Shown here piece after piece: positions 36,693 to 44,256 of a DNA stretch of 64,000 nucleotides. The number at the start of each line of letters is the position of its first letter. Positions within the stretch are counted from its first letter, which is position 1. The notes under the pieces were generated by a model that was not told where the DNA came from, made no database searches, and worked only from the letters and a program-made list of their open reading frames with translations. A program made the translations under genes and the position numbers. This stretch comes from Sulfurimonas sp. RIFOXYD12_FULL_33_39 (GTDB lineage Bacteria; Campylobacterota; Campylobacteria; Campylobacterales; Sulfurimonadaceae): positions 1 through 64,000 of the forward strand of contig MICF01000004.1 of the NCBI GenBank assembly GCA_001829785.1. Reading direction: 5' to 3'.

Positions 36693-36698
36693 ATTATA
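36693..36698 (-). promoter_or_regulatory. -10 element for the P2-type ATPase gene
   Basis: A TATAAT hexamer on the minus strand (36698-36693) lies 27 bases before the ATPase start in the 91-base gap shared with the divergent hoxE promoter. No strong -35 hexamer is seen. The upstream DNA is T-rich, as is usual for this phylum. Confidence 0.4.
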
Positions 36699-36721
36699 CT
36701 AATTTTTAATCAATTGTTTCT

Positions 36722-36727
36722 TATAAT
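36722..36727 (+). promoter_or_regulatory. -10 element for hoxEFU
   Basis: A TATAAT hexamer 29 bases upstream of the hoxE ATG, preceded by T-rich DNA without a clear -35. A small perfect hairpin (AGAGA and TCTCT around three A) follows at 36728-36740 and would lie in the 5' leader. Confidence 0.45.
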
Positions 36728-36756
36728 AGAGAAAATCTCTTTTAGAAGGCATAAAT

Positions 36757-37230
36757 ATGCTTGATACTATAGACGACAGATACAAAACTCTGGAAAAAAG
36801 CATCAAAAAACTAGGATATGAAAAAAATACGCTCATAGAAGTGCTTCATAACGCTCAAGAGACATTTGGTTATCTGGGAATTGACACTCTAAAATTCATA
36901 GCAAAGAGACTAAAACTCCCCTACTCCAAAGTTTACGGGGTCGCTACGTTTTACAACTACTTTAGACTAAAACCAAAAGGCAGACACAATATAGTCGTCT
37001 GTCTGGGAACGGCATGTTACATAAAAGGCTCAAACAAAATACTTGAAACGATAGAACGCAGATACGGCATAAAAGCAGACGAAACAACTTCTGATGGAGC
37101 CTTGTCTATTTTAACAGCAAGATGCTTCGGCTCATGTTCTCTTGCTCCCGTTATTGTATGTGACGAGCAGATAAAAGGCAATGTATCGCTTGAAAATCCA
37201 CTTTGTGAGATAGAGGAGAAGATAAAATGA
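36757..37230 (+). CDS. hoxE: HoxE/NuoE-type 2Fe-2S subunit of an NAD(H) oxidoreductase
   Basis: A 157-residue thioredoxin-fold iron-sulfur subunit. The four cluster ligands are C82 and C87 ([11 protein letters not shown]) and C123 and C127 (CFGSC). The [12 protein letters not shown] motif is typical. It should pair with the HoxF protein encoded next, its stop overlapping the hoxF start as ATGA. It is named hoxE rather than nuoE because it is followed by a small HoxU-type ferredoxin subunit and not by the large NuoG or membrane subunits. No hydrogenase catalytic genes are in the window, so its partner is uncertain. Confidence 0.88.
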   Translation: MLDTIDDRYKTLEKSIKKLGYEKNTLIEVLHNAQETFGYLGIDTLKFIAKRLKLPYSKVYGVATFYNYFRLKPKGRHNIVVCLGTACYIKGSNKILETIERRYGIKADETTSDGALSILTARCFGSCSLAPVIVCDEQIKGNVSLENPLCEIEEKIK

Positions 37231-38558
37231 TAACTTCTATTCAAGAACTTAGAGATTTCGCGCAAAAAAACGAACGAGATTTTAGCGTACCAAAAGGCAT
37301 CCATCCAAAAGAAAAAAGAGTTGTTCTTGAAAATATAGGAGTAATAAATCCCGACAGCATAGAGGAGTATATAGCTCGTGGCGGTTACATGTCACTTTTT
37401 AAAGTACTTGATGAGATGACCCCATCAGAGGTTATCGAAGAGGTAAAAATAAGCGGACTTAGAGGCAGAGGCGGAGGCGGTTATCCCACCGGTTTAAAAT
37501 GGGAGAGTGTTTCAAAAGTTCAAAGTGAGCAAAAATACATTATTTGCAACGGAGATGAGGGCGATCCCGGTGCTTTTATGGACAGAGCCGTAATGGAGGG
37601 TGATCCTCACAGAGTTTTAGAGGGAATGACGATAGCAGGTTATGCATGCGATGCGAACAAAGGGTATATCTATGTAAGGTCGGAGTATCCTATGGCGGTA
37701 GAAAAACTAACCAGAGCCATAAAACAAGCAAGCAAACTTGGGATTTTAGGAGAAAATATCGCTCACAGCGGATTTAGCTTTAGCGTAGAGATAAGGCTGG
37801 GTGCAGGGGCATTCGTCTGCGGCGAAGCTACCGCGCTTGTTGCTTCGATAGAGGGAGGAAGAGGACATCCCAGACAAAAACCGCCTCATCTGAGCGATCA
37901 CGGTCTGTGGGGAGAGCCTACCGTTTTAAACAATGTCGAAACCTTTGCAAATATAGCTGCAATCATAAAAAATGGCGGTGCATGGTTTAAAAATATCGGA
38001 ACAGAGACATCAAGCGGTACAAAAGTTTTTGCGCTTACGGGACATATAAAAAATACGGGGCTAATCGAAGTGCCGATGGGAACGACACTAAGAGAAATTA
38101 TCTTTGATATCGGCGGCGGAGTAGAAAACGATAAAAAGTTCAAAGCCATTCAGTCGGGAGGTCCTAGCGGAGGATGCATACCAGAGCATCTTTTGGATTT
38201 GCAAGTTGATTATGAGTCACTAAAGAGTGCAGGTTCAATAATGGGAAGCGGCGGATTGATAGTTATAGACAACAGCTCCAATATGGTAGAGATAGCACGC
38301 TTTTTTATGGACTTTTGCGCAAGCGAGTCATGCGGAAAGTGTACACCTTGCCGCGTGGGAACAACAGAGCTTACACGGTTGCTTGATAAGTTTATAGCCA
38401 AAAATGCTACAAAAAAAGATTTTGAACTCCTTAAAGAGATGTGCGAAGTTGTAAAAAGTACGAGTCTGTGCGGACTAGGACAAACTGCTCCGAATCCGGT
38501 TCTTAGCACTATAAAATATTTTGAAGATGAATACTTAGCAGGAATAAAAGATGAATAG
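37227..38558 (+). CDS. hoxF: HoxF/NuoF-type NADH-binding flavoprotein subunit
   Basis: A 443-residue subunit that exchanges electrons between NAD(H), FMN and a 4Fe-4S cluster. The NADH-binding loop is [13 protein letters not shown] (78-89). The FMN site is [13 protein letters not shown] (108-120), and [19 protein letters not shown] follows at 192-210. The cluster ligands are C369, C372, C375 (SCGKCTPC) and C415 (SLCGLGQ). It lacks the N-terminal ferredoxin-like extension found in some HoxF proteins, so it is closest in size to NuoF. It overlaps hoxE by 4 bases and hoxU by 8. Confidence 0.93.
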   Translation: MITSIQELRDFAQKNERDFSVPKGIHPKEKRVVLENIGVINPDSIEEYIARGGYMSLFKVLDEMTPSEVIEEVKISGLRGRGGGGYPTGLKWESVSKVQSEQKYIICNGDEGDPGAFMDRAVMEGDPHRVLEGMTIAGYACDANKGYIYVRSEYPMAVEKLTRAIKQASKLGILGENIAHSGFSFSVEIRLGAGAFVCGEATALVASIEGGRGHPRQKPPHLSDHGLWGEPTVLNNVETFANIAAIIKNGGAWFKNIGTETSSGTKVFALTGHIKNTGLIEVPMGTTLREIIFDIGGGVENDKKFKAIQSGGPSGGCIPEHLLDLQVDYESLKSAGSIMGSGGLIVIDNSSNMVEIARFFMDFCASESCGKCTPCRVGTTELTRLLDKFIAKNATKKDFELLKEMCEVVKSTSLCGLGQTAPNPVLSTIKYFEDEYLAGIKDE

Positions 38559-39267
38559 AGAAAAAGTAAGAGTCAAAAGCTTTACTATAAACGGTATTTG
38601 CGTTACGGGTCAGTCAAACCAAACTATCTTGGAAGTTGCAAAAGACAACGGCATCGAGATTCCAACCCTTTGTTATCTTGATGGGTTAAGCTGTGTCGGC
38701 TCGTGCAGAATGTGCATAGTGGAGATAAAAGGCTCTCATGAACCTACTCCCGCATGCAGTGCAAAAATAAAAGAGGGAATGGAAGTAACTACTAATTCAC
38801 CCAAAATAAAAAAAGCCAGAGAGATGATACTCTCCATGATGTTTAGCGAACGCTCTCATGTATGTTCTACATGTATAGCTAACGGTGACTGCGAACTGCA
38901 GAACAAGTCGGTCGAACTTGAACTTGAACACAGCAAAGTATCGTACCTAAACCAAAGGTTTGAGATAGACGCTTCTCATAAGAACTTTGTCAATGACCCA
39001 AACAGATGCATACTATGTACTAAATGTATAAGGGTCTGCGACGAGATAGAGGGCGCTCATGCACTCGATATCTTCGGCAGAGGTATAAACTCGAGAATAA
39101 TTCATGATATGGATGAGCCGTGGGCGGAGTCGGTAAGTTGTACTAGTTGTGGAAAATGCGTCTATGTCTGCCCTACGGGCGCACTTTATGAGAAAGATAT
39201 AAGCGAAGAAGAGGTTGTGAAAAAAAGAGGGATAATTACGGAGCTTGTGAAAAATAGGGGTAAATAA
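38551..39267 (+). CDS. hoxU: HoxU-type ferredoxin subunit of a NAD-reducing hydrogenase
   Basis: A 238-residue iron-sulfur subunit. Clusters in order are a 2Fe-2S site (C41, C52, C55, C69), a histidine/cysteine 4Fe-4S site (H103, C105, C108, C114) and two 4Fe-4S sites (C153, C156, C159, C163 and C197, C200, C203, C207). Size and layout fit HoxU. It would pass electrons from HoxEF to a HoxYH hydrogenase, but no hoxY or hoxH follows. Its last codons (39208-39258) are repeated at 80 percent identity after the restriction gene at 47186, so its 3' end marks the left edge of the accessory island. Confidence 0.92.
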   Translation: MNREKVRVKSFTINGICVTGQSNQTILEVAKDNGIEIPTLCYLDGLSCVGSCRMCIVEIKGSHEPTPACSAKIKEGMEVTTNSPKIKKAREMILSMMFSERSHVCSTCIANGDCELQNKSVELELEHSKVSYLNQRFEIDASHKNFVNDPNRCILCTKCIRVCDEIEGAHALDIFGRGINSRIIHDMDEPWAESVSCTSCGKCVYVCPTGALYEKDISEEEVVKKRGIITELVKNRGK

Positions 39268-39268
39268 A

Positions 39269-39280
39269 CTTACATGTAAG
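39269..39280. repeat. 12-base perfect palindrome next to the hoxU stop
   Basis: CTTACATGTAAG begins 2 bases after the hoxU stop codon, at the start of the accessory island. It could be a recombination or protein-binding site, or chance. Confidence 0.35.
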
Positions 39281-39794
39281 AAAACCATTTTTAACAATAT
39301 TGTTGTCGATGATAAAATTTTTATCATAAGAGGCGTTCAAGTAATGATTGATAAGGATTTAGCCGAACTTTATCAAGTTCAAACTAGCAGACTGAATGAA
39401 CATGTTAAAAGAAACATAGAACGATTTGATGGTGATTTTATGTTTCAACTGACAAAAGAGGAGTTTGATAACTTGATATCGCAAAATGCGACATCAAGTT
39501 TGGGAGGTATTAGAAAATTGCCTTATCTATATTACTGAACAAGGTGTTTACATGTTGGCTACAGTTTTAAAAAGCGGTATTGCCGTAGAAGTCACAAAAC
39601 AAATCATGCGAACATTTACAAAGCTAAAAAATCAATCCATACCATACTTTGACATTATTAAAAGGCTTGAAAAACTAGAAACAAATGACAAAGAGACAAC
39701 AAAATTACTTCAAAAAGTGGTGCAAGTGGTTTCAAGTATGCAGAGTATCCATGATGAAGCTAGAAAAGGAACGAAAAAGATGGGGTTTGTGTGA
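39281..39794 (+). pseudogene. ORF6N-domain protein, 5'-truncated and frameshifted
   Basis: A broken member of the ORF6N family of phage and mobile-element DNA-binding proteins. Frame one reads (K)TIFNNIVVDDKIFIIRG, then MIDKDLAELYQVQTSRLNEH and on to IRKLPYLYY before a stop at 39538. The conserved continuation TEQGVYMLATVLKSGIAVEV resumes in another frame, so one extra base lies in about 39527-39533, between the LPY and TEQGV motifs. The usual start codon is absent. The homology runs back almost to the hoxU stop, so the 5' end appears cut at the island junction. From the ATG at 39344 a 64-residue fragment could still be made. The remainder ends at 39794 with a lysine-rich helix. Confidence 0.8.
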
Positions 39795-39829
39795 TTTTAT
39801 CTCTTTGCTCGTACCTTGGGGACAATTTT

Positions 39830-39858
39830 AAAGCCTTGCTTTTTTATGTGGCTTTTTT
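39830..39858 (+). terminator. Possible terminator after the ORF6N remnant
   Basis: Arms AAAGCC (39830-39835) and GGCTTT (39850-39855) enclose a 14-base T-rich loop and run into six T residues. It lies between the ORF6N pseudogene and the convergent membrane-protein gene. The stem is short, so confidence is modest. Confidence 0.4.
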
Positions 39859-39947
39859 GTTTAGTTTGGATTTATAAAAGTTGTGAAACAAACTACAAAT
39901 ATTCTAAAAAGTGGAGATTCATTCTCAGGGGTGTAATGGTACAGAGC

Positions 39948-41180
39948 TTAATATTTTATTTTTCGCTTAATTGCTATAGTCAATTGATATATAAGTAATC
40001 CTAAGAGAGTTTTAGATAATAAGTCCGATAATCCAAAGGCTTTCAAGTCTATAAGTATATAAAATTGTTCTGAGATTTTATCCCATAGATTGGCGGTTCC
40101 AGAAAACAAATACGATAGTGTATAATAATCATTTAAAAAATAAATTTTAAGAAATAAAAATATAATTATCCATAATAAAGGTCTTAACCAACTTTGACCA
40201 AAGTTGGATGATATTTTTCCAAATCCTGCGATAATAATATTTTGTAAGTTTTGTAAAATAAATTTACCCCTTTTTATATTTCGCCACAATTCACGTATAT
40301 AGGTATCCATCTCTTTTTGATACATTTTGTTTGCTTCAATATAATCTTTTTTTTCAAAGAAATAATGTTTAAAAAATCGAAAATATTCTCTTGATATTGC
40401 TTGTTCAGTATTTACAGAGTTATATTGAAATTTATAACTATTTATTTTAATATTTTTATATTCATTAATATTTTTAAAGTTTAAATTTTGAAATAACCCT
40501 TCTTCTATAGATAATTTTCTCAACTCAATAAAATTAAAAGTTGAATCTGTAATATTTATTGGTTTGAGATTATTATTTTGTAGAATAAATTTATCTATCT
40601 TTACTTTATCTATATATATTTCTAATTGCTTTGGCTCTTTTGTTACTCTGTCTAATAAATTAGAATCAATTTCTAAAGTATTGATGTTATTTAATTTATA
40701 TAGTAATAGTCTATCTATATTCATACCTGATATTTTAAGTTTATTTCTTACAGTTATATTTGTTAAATTTAATGTTTGACAATCTAATAAGTAAAAATCA
40801 AAATTATAAAAAGTACAATTTGTAAACTGTATTAATCGATATGGATATTGTTTATGCACTATTTTATCATTAACATTTGTTAATTTATAGGGATTGTTTT
40901 TATTTACATGTTTATACCAATAGAAAAATTCATCCTTAAGAGGTGCAATCATCGATCTTGTAAACTCTGGAAATATGATATCGTTAAACATAAGCATATT
41001 GTCATATCTACTTATTTGTTCTTCTACAAGATTCTTTATTTCTTGCCAAAAGTATATGTGTTTAGCATCTGTAAATGTTGCTCTTACTTGATTTGACCAA
41101 TCATCTTTTGTACAATGCAATACGCATTCATTATTTTCATAAACTTCTAAGTTACAATTTTGATGAGAACATTTTTTCAT
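39948..41180 (-). CDS. Membrane protein with zinc-finger-like N terminus and pentapeptide-like domain
   Basis: A 410-residue protein of unknown function. The N terminus carries a C-x4-C-x9-C-x2-H pattern (C4, C9, C19, H22), as in some pentapeptide-repeat proteins. Residues about 115-260 look like a degenerate pentapeptide/beta-helix (FTNCTFYNFDFYLLDC, ITDSTFNFIEL). A helical, basic section leads to two hydrophobic helices (about 331-349 and 384-404), and the last resembles the pore-lining helix of two-helix ion channels (SKTLLGLLIYQLTIAIKRK). It is very AT-rich compared with its neighbours. It begins 2 bases after its upstream partner gene. I infer a membrane effector, possibly a defence module next to the restriction genes. 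Confidence 0.75.
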   Translation of the reverse strand: MKKCSHQNCNLEVYENNECVLHCTKDDWSNQVRATFTDAKHIYFWQEIKNLVEEQISRYDNMLMFNDIIFPEFTRSMIAPLKDEFFYWYKHVNKNNPYKLTNVNDKIVHKQYPYRLIQFTNCTFYNFDFYLLDCQTLNLTNITVRNKLKISGMNIDRLLLYKLNNINTLEIDSNLLDRVTKEPKQLEIYIDKVKIDKFILQNNNLKPINITDSTFNFIELRKLSIEEGLFQNLNFKNINEYKNIKINSYKFQYNSVNTEQAISREYFRFFKHYFFEKKDYIEANKMYQKEMDTYIRELWRNIKRGKFILQNLQNIIIAGFGKISSNFGQSWLRPLLWIIIFLFLKIYFLNDYYTLSYLFSGTANLWDKISEQFYILIDLKAFGLSDLLSKTLLGLLIYQLTIAIKRKIKY

Positions 41181-41182
41181 TA

Positions 41183-41932
41183 CTAACTACCTGATGGAAG
41201 TAAATTTTGTATGCTATCTGTTATATTGGTAAAATCAATATAAACTTGTTCTGCATTTTTGGCTGTTTTATATACTGTTTGAACTCTAATCCATACTTTA
41301 GATAATTTATTTTTTATTTCAGTATTTAATTTATTTGCAAATAAATCATGATTTTTTATTACTTCTCCATAGGCAGATTGTAAAACTTCATCAAAAACAT
41401 TTGCACCTTTAATATTGTATGAATATAAAGCAGTTTTTATTTTTAATATATGTTTTTTTATGATACTATTTAAATCAGTAGGTAATGAATTATTTTCAAT
41501 AAAATCTTCCAACTCATCCAATAATTTTTTTAACTCTTCAATTTCTTCATCATTGATTGGTATTTCATCATTAGGTAATATTTCAGAACAAAAATCTAGT
41601 ATTTTAAACTGAACATCCGTAATTTTCTGTTTTCTTGATTGCCAATCACCATTTATACCAGTAAGTACGATTAAGTGGTTTTGTAATTGTTTGATTTCAC
41701 TTTCATATAATTTTTTTGAAAAACCAGTTTTATCCATTTTTTGCTTAAATAATTCAAATTCATCATTTAAATTATTAAGGCACTCCATTACAGCTACTTC
41801 TGTAGAGTGTTTATTTGGCTCATCAATATTAAAAATACTTTTCCATACATCAACAATTATTTTACTATCATTATTATATGCACTATGAACTATTTTATTT
41901 AATCTAATTGCAGAATTTGTTTTATTTTCCAT
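41183..41932 (-). CDS. Soluble helical protein, partner of the pentapeptide-like membrane protein
   Basis: A 249-residue protein with no signal peptide or membrane helix. It is mostly alpha-helical and very acidic in the middle (INDEEIEELKKLLDELEDFIE). I recognise no domain. The C terminus (VYIDFTNITDSIQNLLP) looks like an amphipathic helix. It is followed after 2 bases by the membrane protein gene, so the two form an operon. As the upstream soluble member it could be a sensor, regulator or antidote of the membrane partner, which is inference from layout only. Its composition is as AT-rich as its partner, unlike the flanking hox and restriction genes. Confidence 0.72.
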   Translation of the reverse strand: MENKTNSAIRLNKIVHSAYNNDSKIIVDVWKSIFNIDEPNKHSTEVAVMECLNNLNDEFELFKQKMDKTGFSKKLYESEIKQLQNHLIVLTGINGDWQSRKQKITDVQFKILDFCSEILPNDEIPINDEEIEELKKLLDELEDFIENNSLPTDLNSIIKKHILKIKTALYSYNIKGANVFDEVLQSAYGEVIKNHDLFANKLNTEIKNKLSKVWIRVQTVYKTAKNAEQVYIDFTNITDSIQNLLPSGS

Positions 41933-42023
41933 AACATATATCCTTATAATTTTTCATAAATTATACCAATAAAACTTGAAAAACTAAAATAATATGACAA
42001 ATTGCAATATTTTAGATAAATAT

Positions 42024-42212
42024 TTACTTCTTAGCCTTAAACTGCTCTTCCAAAGCTTTTAACTCATCGGCGTTTTGTTGAGCTTTTTTTACCGCTTCTT
42101 CAAATGCAAAGCCTTTCATGATTATTTCGTATAAATGAGGTTTGTTTTTTCGCCAGTTTCGTATTGTTTTAACATCAATATCCAAAAATCCTGCCATATC
42201 TCGCTGAGTCAT
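42024..42212 (-). CDS. Small helix-turn-helix protein
   Basis: A 62-residue protein. MTQRDMAGFLDIDVKTIRNW is a clear helix-turn-helix with the recognition helix DVKTIRNWRKNKP, followed by a charged helical tail. It resembles small Cro/C- or resolvase-type DNA binders. It lies on the opposite strand between the two-gene membrane module and the type III mod gene. Small regulators in this position often control restriction-modification expression. The perfect inverted repeat 12 bases before mod (42337-42356) is a candidate target, and a similar TTTAC-plus-T-run sequence lies just upstream of its own start (near 42217). Confidence 0.75.
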   Translation of the reverse strand: MTQRDMAGFLDIDVKTIRNWRKNKPHLYEIIMKGFAFEEAVKKAQQNADELKALEEQFKAKK

Positions 42213-42309
42213 TATTTTTACCTTTTTTAAGCAAAAATTACAAAACTTCCCTTGATGTTACAACAAGCCCAAATAACCCTCTTTTTTTTTAAAACAAGAG
42301 AAAATATCC

Positions 42310-42363
42310 CCCTCTTTTAATTTTATATAGGTATCATTTACTTTTTTAAAAGTAAAAAGAGGG
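42310..42363 (+). promoter_or_regulatory. Nested inverted repeats over the mod leader and ribosome site
   Basis: Inner arms TTTACTTTT (42337-42345) and AAAAGTAAA (42348-42356) are perfect and separated by two bases. Outer arms CCCTCTTTT (42310-42318) and AAAAGAGGG (42355-42363) are also perfect, and the right outer arm is the likely ribosome-binding sequence six bases before the mod ATG. The inner repeat could be an operator for the small HTH protein. In RNA the outer pairing could hide the ribosome site. Confidence 0.5.
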
Positions 42364-42368
42364 AAATT

Positions 42369-44255
42369 ATGTCTTTATCACTTATAGAAGAGTTACCAAA
42401 AATTGTAAAAGAGGGAAAAGCGGAAGCTCAAAGGATTTTGGAGCGGATAAATAGCGGTAATGCTCTTGTGCTTCAGACAAATGAACTTGTTTTACCTAGT
42501 AAAGATGTGAGTGGGCTTTTTCGTGGTGAAGTGCCGAGTGCTGATGAGAGCGAGTGGAAAAATAGGCTCATTTACGGGGACAATCTTTTAGTGATGCAGG
42601 GTTTACTTGCAGGAGATAGTTCAAGTGGTTTGGAATCTATGAGAGGAAAAATCGACCTTATTTACATCGACCCACCTTTTGATAGTAAGGCAGATTATCG
42701 CACCAAAATCACTCTACCAAATGCAAACATCAACCAAAAACCGACCGTAATAGAGCAGTTTGCTTATGCTGACACATGGAAAGACGGCACGGTAAGTTAC
42801 TTGAAAATGATATATCCACGGCTTGTTTTGATGCGGGAACTTTTGAGTGAAAAAGGCTCTATTTATGTCCATATTGATTGGCATGTGGGGCATTATGTGA
42901 AGATTTTGTTGGATGATATTTTTGGTAAGGATAAATTTAGGAATGAAATTGTTTGGCATTATTCAACTGGCGGATTAGGTAGTACTACTTATGCAAAAAA
43001 GCATGACAATTTATTTTTATATTCAAAAAATACAAACTATATATTTAATCAGCCCAGAATGCCTTCAAAAGATGAAAATAGGTTTAATTTAACCGATGAA
43101 GATAATAGAAAATATTACATAAAAGCAGGGAATAAATATTATTTAGATAATGGTGTCGCTATGCCAGATGTATGGATTGATATATTTCCTGTTAGAAATG
43201 TTTCAAAAGAATTAGTAGGTTATGCGACCCAAAAACCATTTACGCTTCTTGAGCGCATTATAAAAGCCTCATCAAACGAAAACTCCATAGTAGCCGACTT
43301 CTTCGGCGGAAGCGGAACAACTGCAACAGTTGCAGAAAAACTGGGTCGTCGTTGGATTAGCTCCGATATCGGCAAACCATCCATTATGGTGCAGAGAAAA
43401 AGACTCATCGACAATGAAGTCAAACCCTTTTTGTATCAAAGCATCGGCGATTATCAAAAAGAGGCTTTTGAGAGTAGCGGAATGTTTAGACGCATTGGCG
43501 ACTTGTCGCAGGTTATTATCTCTCTTTTTGTAGATGATAGCGGAAGCGGAGCTTTGAGTTTTGGAGATGAGCATCCACGAAATCTTGGCTACATCAAAGA
43601 TAAAAAAACTTTGGTATTCATAGACAGCCCTAGTAAAATGACAGGTCGTGCCACTCTTAAAAAAGCGATAGAACTTCGTGATAATTTTCTCGGCGGTTGG
43701 GATAGAGTGGTTGTGCTTGGCTGGAACTTTGCTTATGACATCAGCTCTGCCATCAATGAACTTGGTGATAACAAACTTGAAGTGCTGGTCATTCCTCCAG
43801 ATTTGCTCGACAAACTCAAAACTAAAGTAACTTACAAAAAGCTTGTCGAGAGTGGAAAGATACGATTTTCTTCACTTCAATATCTGACTATAAAACCGAT
43901 TGAGAAAAAGATTTACGATAGTGAACTTGAAGAGCTAAGCATAAAACTAGATAACTACATTTTGCTAAGCCCCGACAACATACCGCTTGATGATGCGGAC
44001 AAAAAATCGCTTCAAGAGCTTTTGGCTAGTGACCCTCTTGCTCTCATTGAGTATTGGAGTATCGACCCTGACTATGACGGTGTAACATTTAGAAGCAAGT
44101 GGCAAGATTATAGAGAAAACACGGCAAACGATAACGACCCTTTACATGTAATCTTTCAAGCAAAAATCATGGTCTCAAGAAAAGAAAAAAGAGTGGTGTG
44201 TGTCAAGGCGGTAGATGTGTTTGGATTTGAGTCTGTTGTAAAAGTGGAGGTGTGA
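42369..44255 (+). CDS. mod: Type III restriction-modification DNA methyltransferase (Mod)
   Basis: A 628-residue adenine-specific methyltransferase. The catalytic DPPF motif is at 101-104 ([14 protein letters not shown]), and the SAM-binding FGGSGT motif is near 311-316 ([19 protein letters not shown]), so the order is that of beta-class enzymes. The region between (about 150-290) should hold the target recognition domain. A long C-terminal part (about 350-628) contacts Res in this family. The ATG follows an AGAGGG ribosome site. It ends 1 base before res begins. No repeat tract that would phase-vary the coding sequence is seen. It is part of the island between the two hoxU 3' ends. Confidence 0.93.
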   Translation: MSLSLIEELPKIVKEGKAEAQRILERINSGNALVLQTNELVLPSKDVSGLFRGEVPSADESEWKNRLIYGDNLLVMQGLLAGDSSSGLESMRGKIDLIYIDPPFDSKADYRTKITLPNANINQKPTVIEQFAYADTWKDGTVSYLKMIYPRLVLMRELLSEKGSIYVHIDWHVGHYVKILLDDIFGKDKFRNEIVWHYSTGGLGSTTYAKKHDNLFLYSKNTNYIFNQPRMPSKDENRFNLTDEDNRKYYIKAGNKYYLDNGVAMPDVWIDIFPVRNVSKELVGYATQKPFTLLERIIKASSNENSIVADFFGGSGTTATVAEKLGRRWISSDIGKPSIMVQRKRLIDNEVKPFLYQSIGDYQKEAFESSGMFRRIGDLSQVIISLFVDDSGSGALSFGDEHPRNLGYIKDKKTLVFIDSPSKMTGRATLKKAIELRDNFLGGWDRVVVLGWNFAYDISSAINELGDNKLEVLVIPPDLLDKLKTKVTYKKLVESGKIRFSSLQYLTIKPIEKKIYDSELEELSIKLDNYILLSPDNIPLDDADKKSLQELLASDPLALIEYWSIDPDYDGVTFRSKWQDYRENTANDNDPLHVIFQAKIMVSRKEKRVVCVKAVDVFGFESVVKVEV

Positions 44256-44256
44256 G

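Noticed and set aside
37898..38149. Open frames opposite hoxF and many similar antisense frames across the window
   Set aside because: They have no family motifs or ribosome sites and follow the codon structure of the real gene on the other strand.
42282..42290. Run of nine T upstream of mod as a phase-variation tract
   Set aside because: It lies about 80 bases before mod, in a generally T-rich region. Phase-variable tracts in this phylum are usually G or C runs in or close to the start of the gene.
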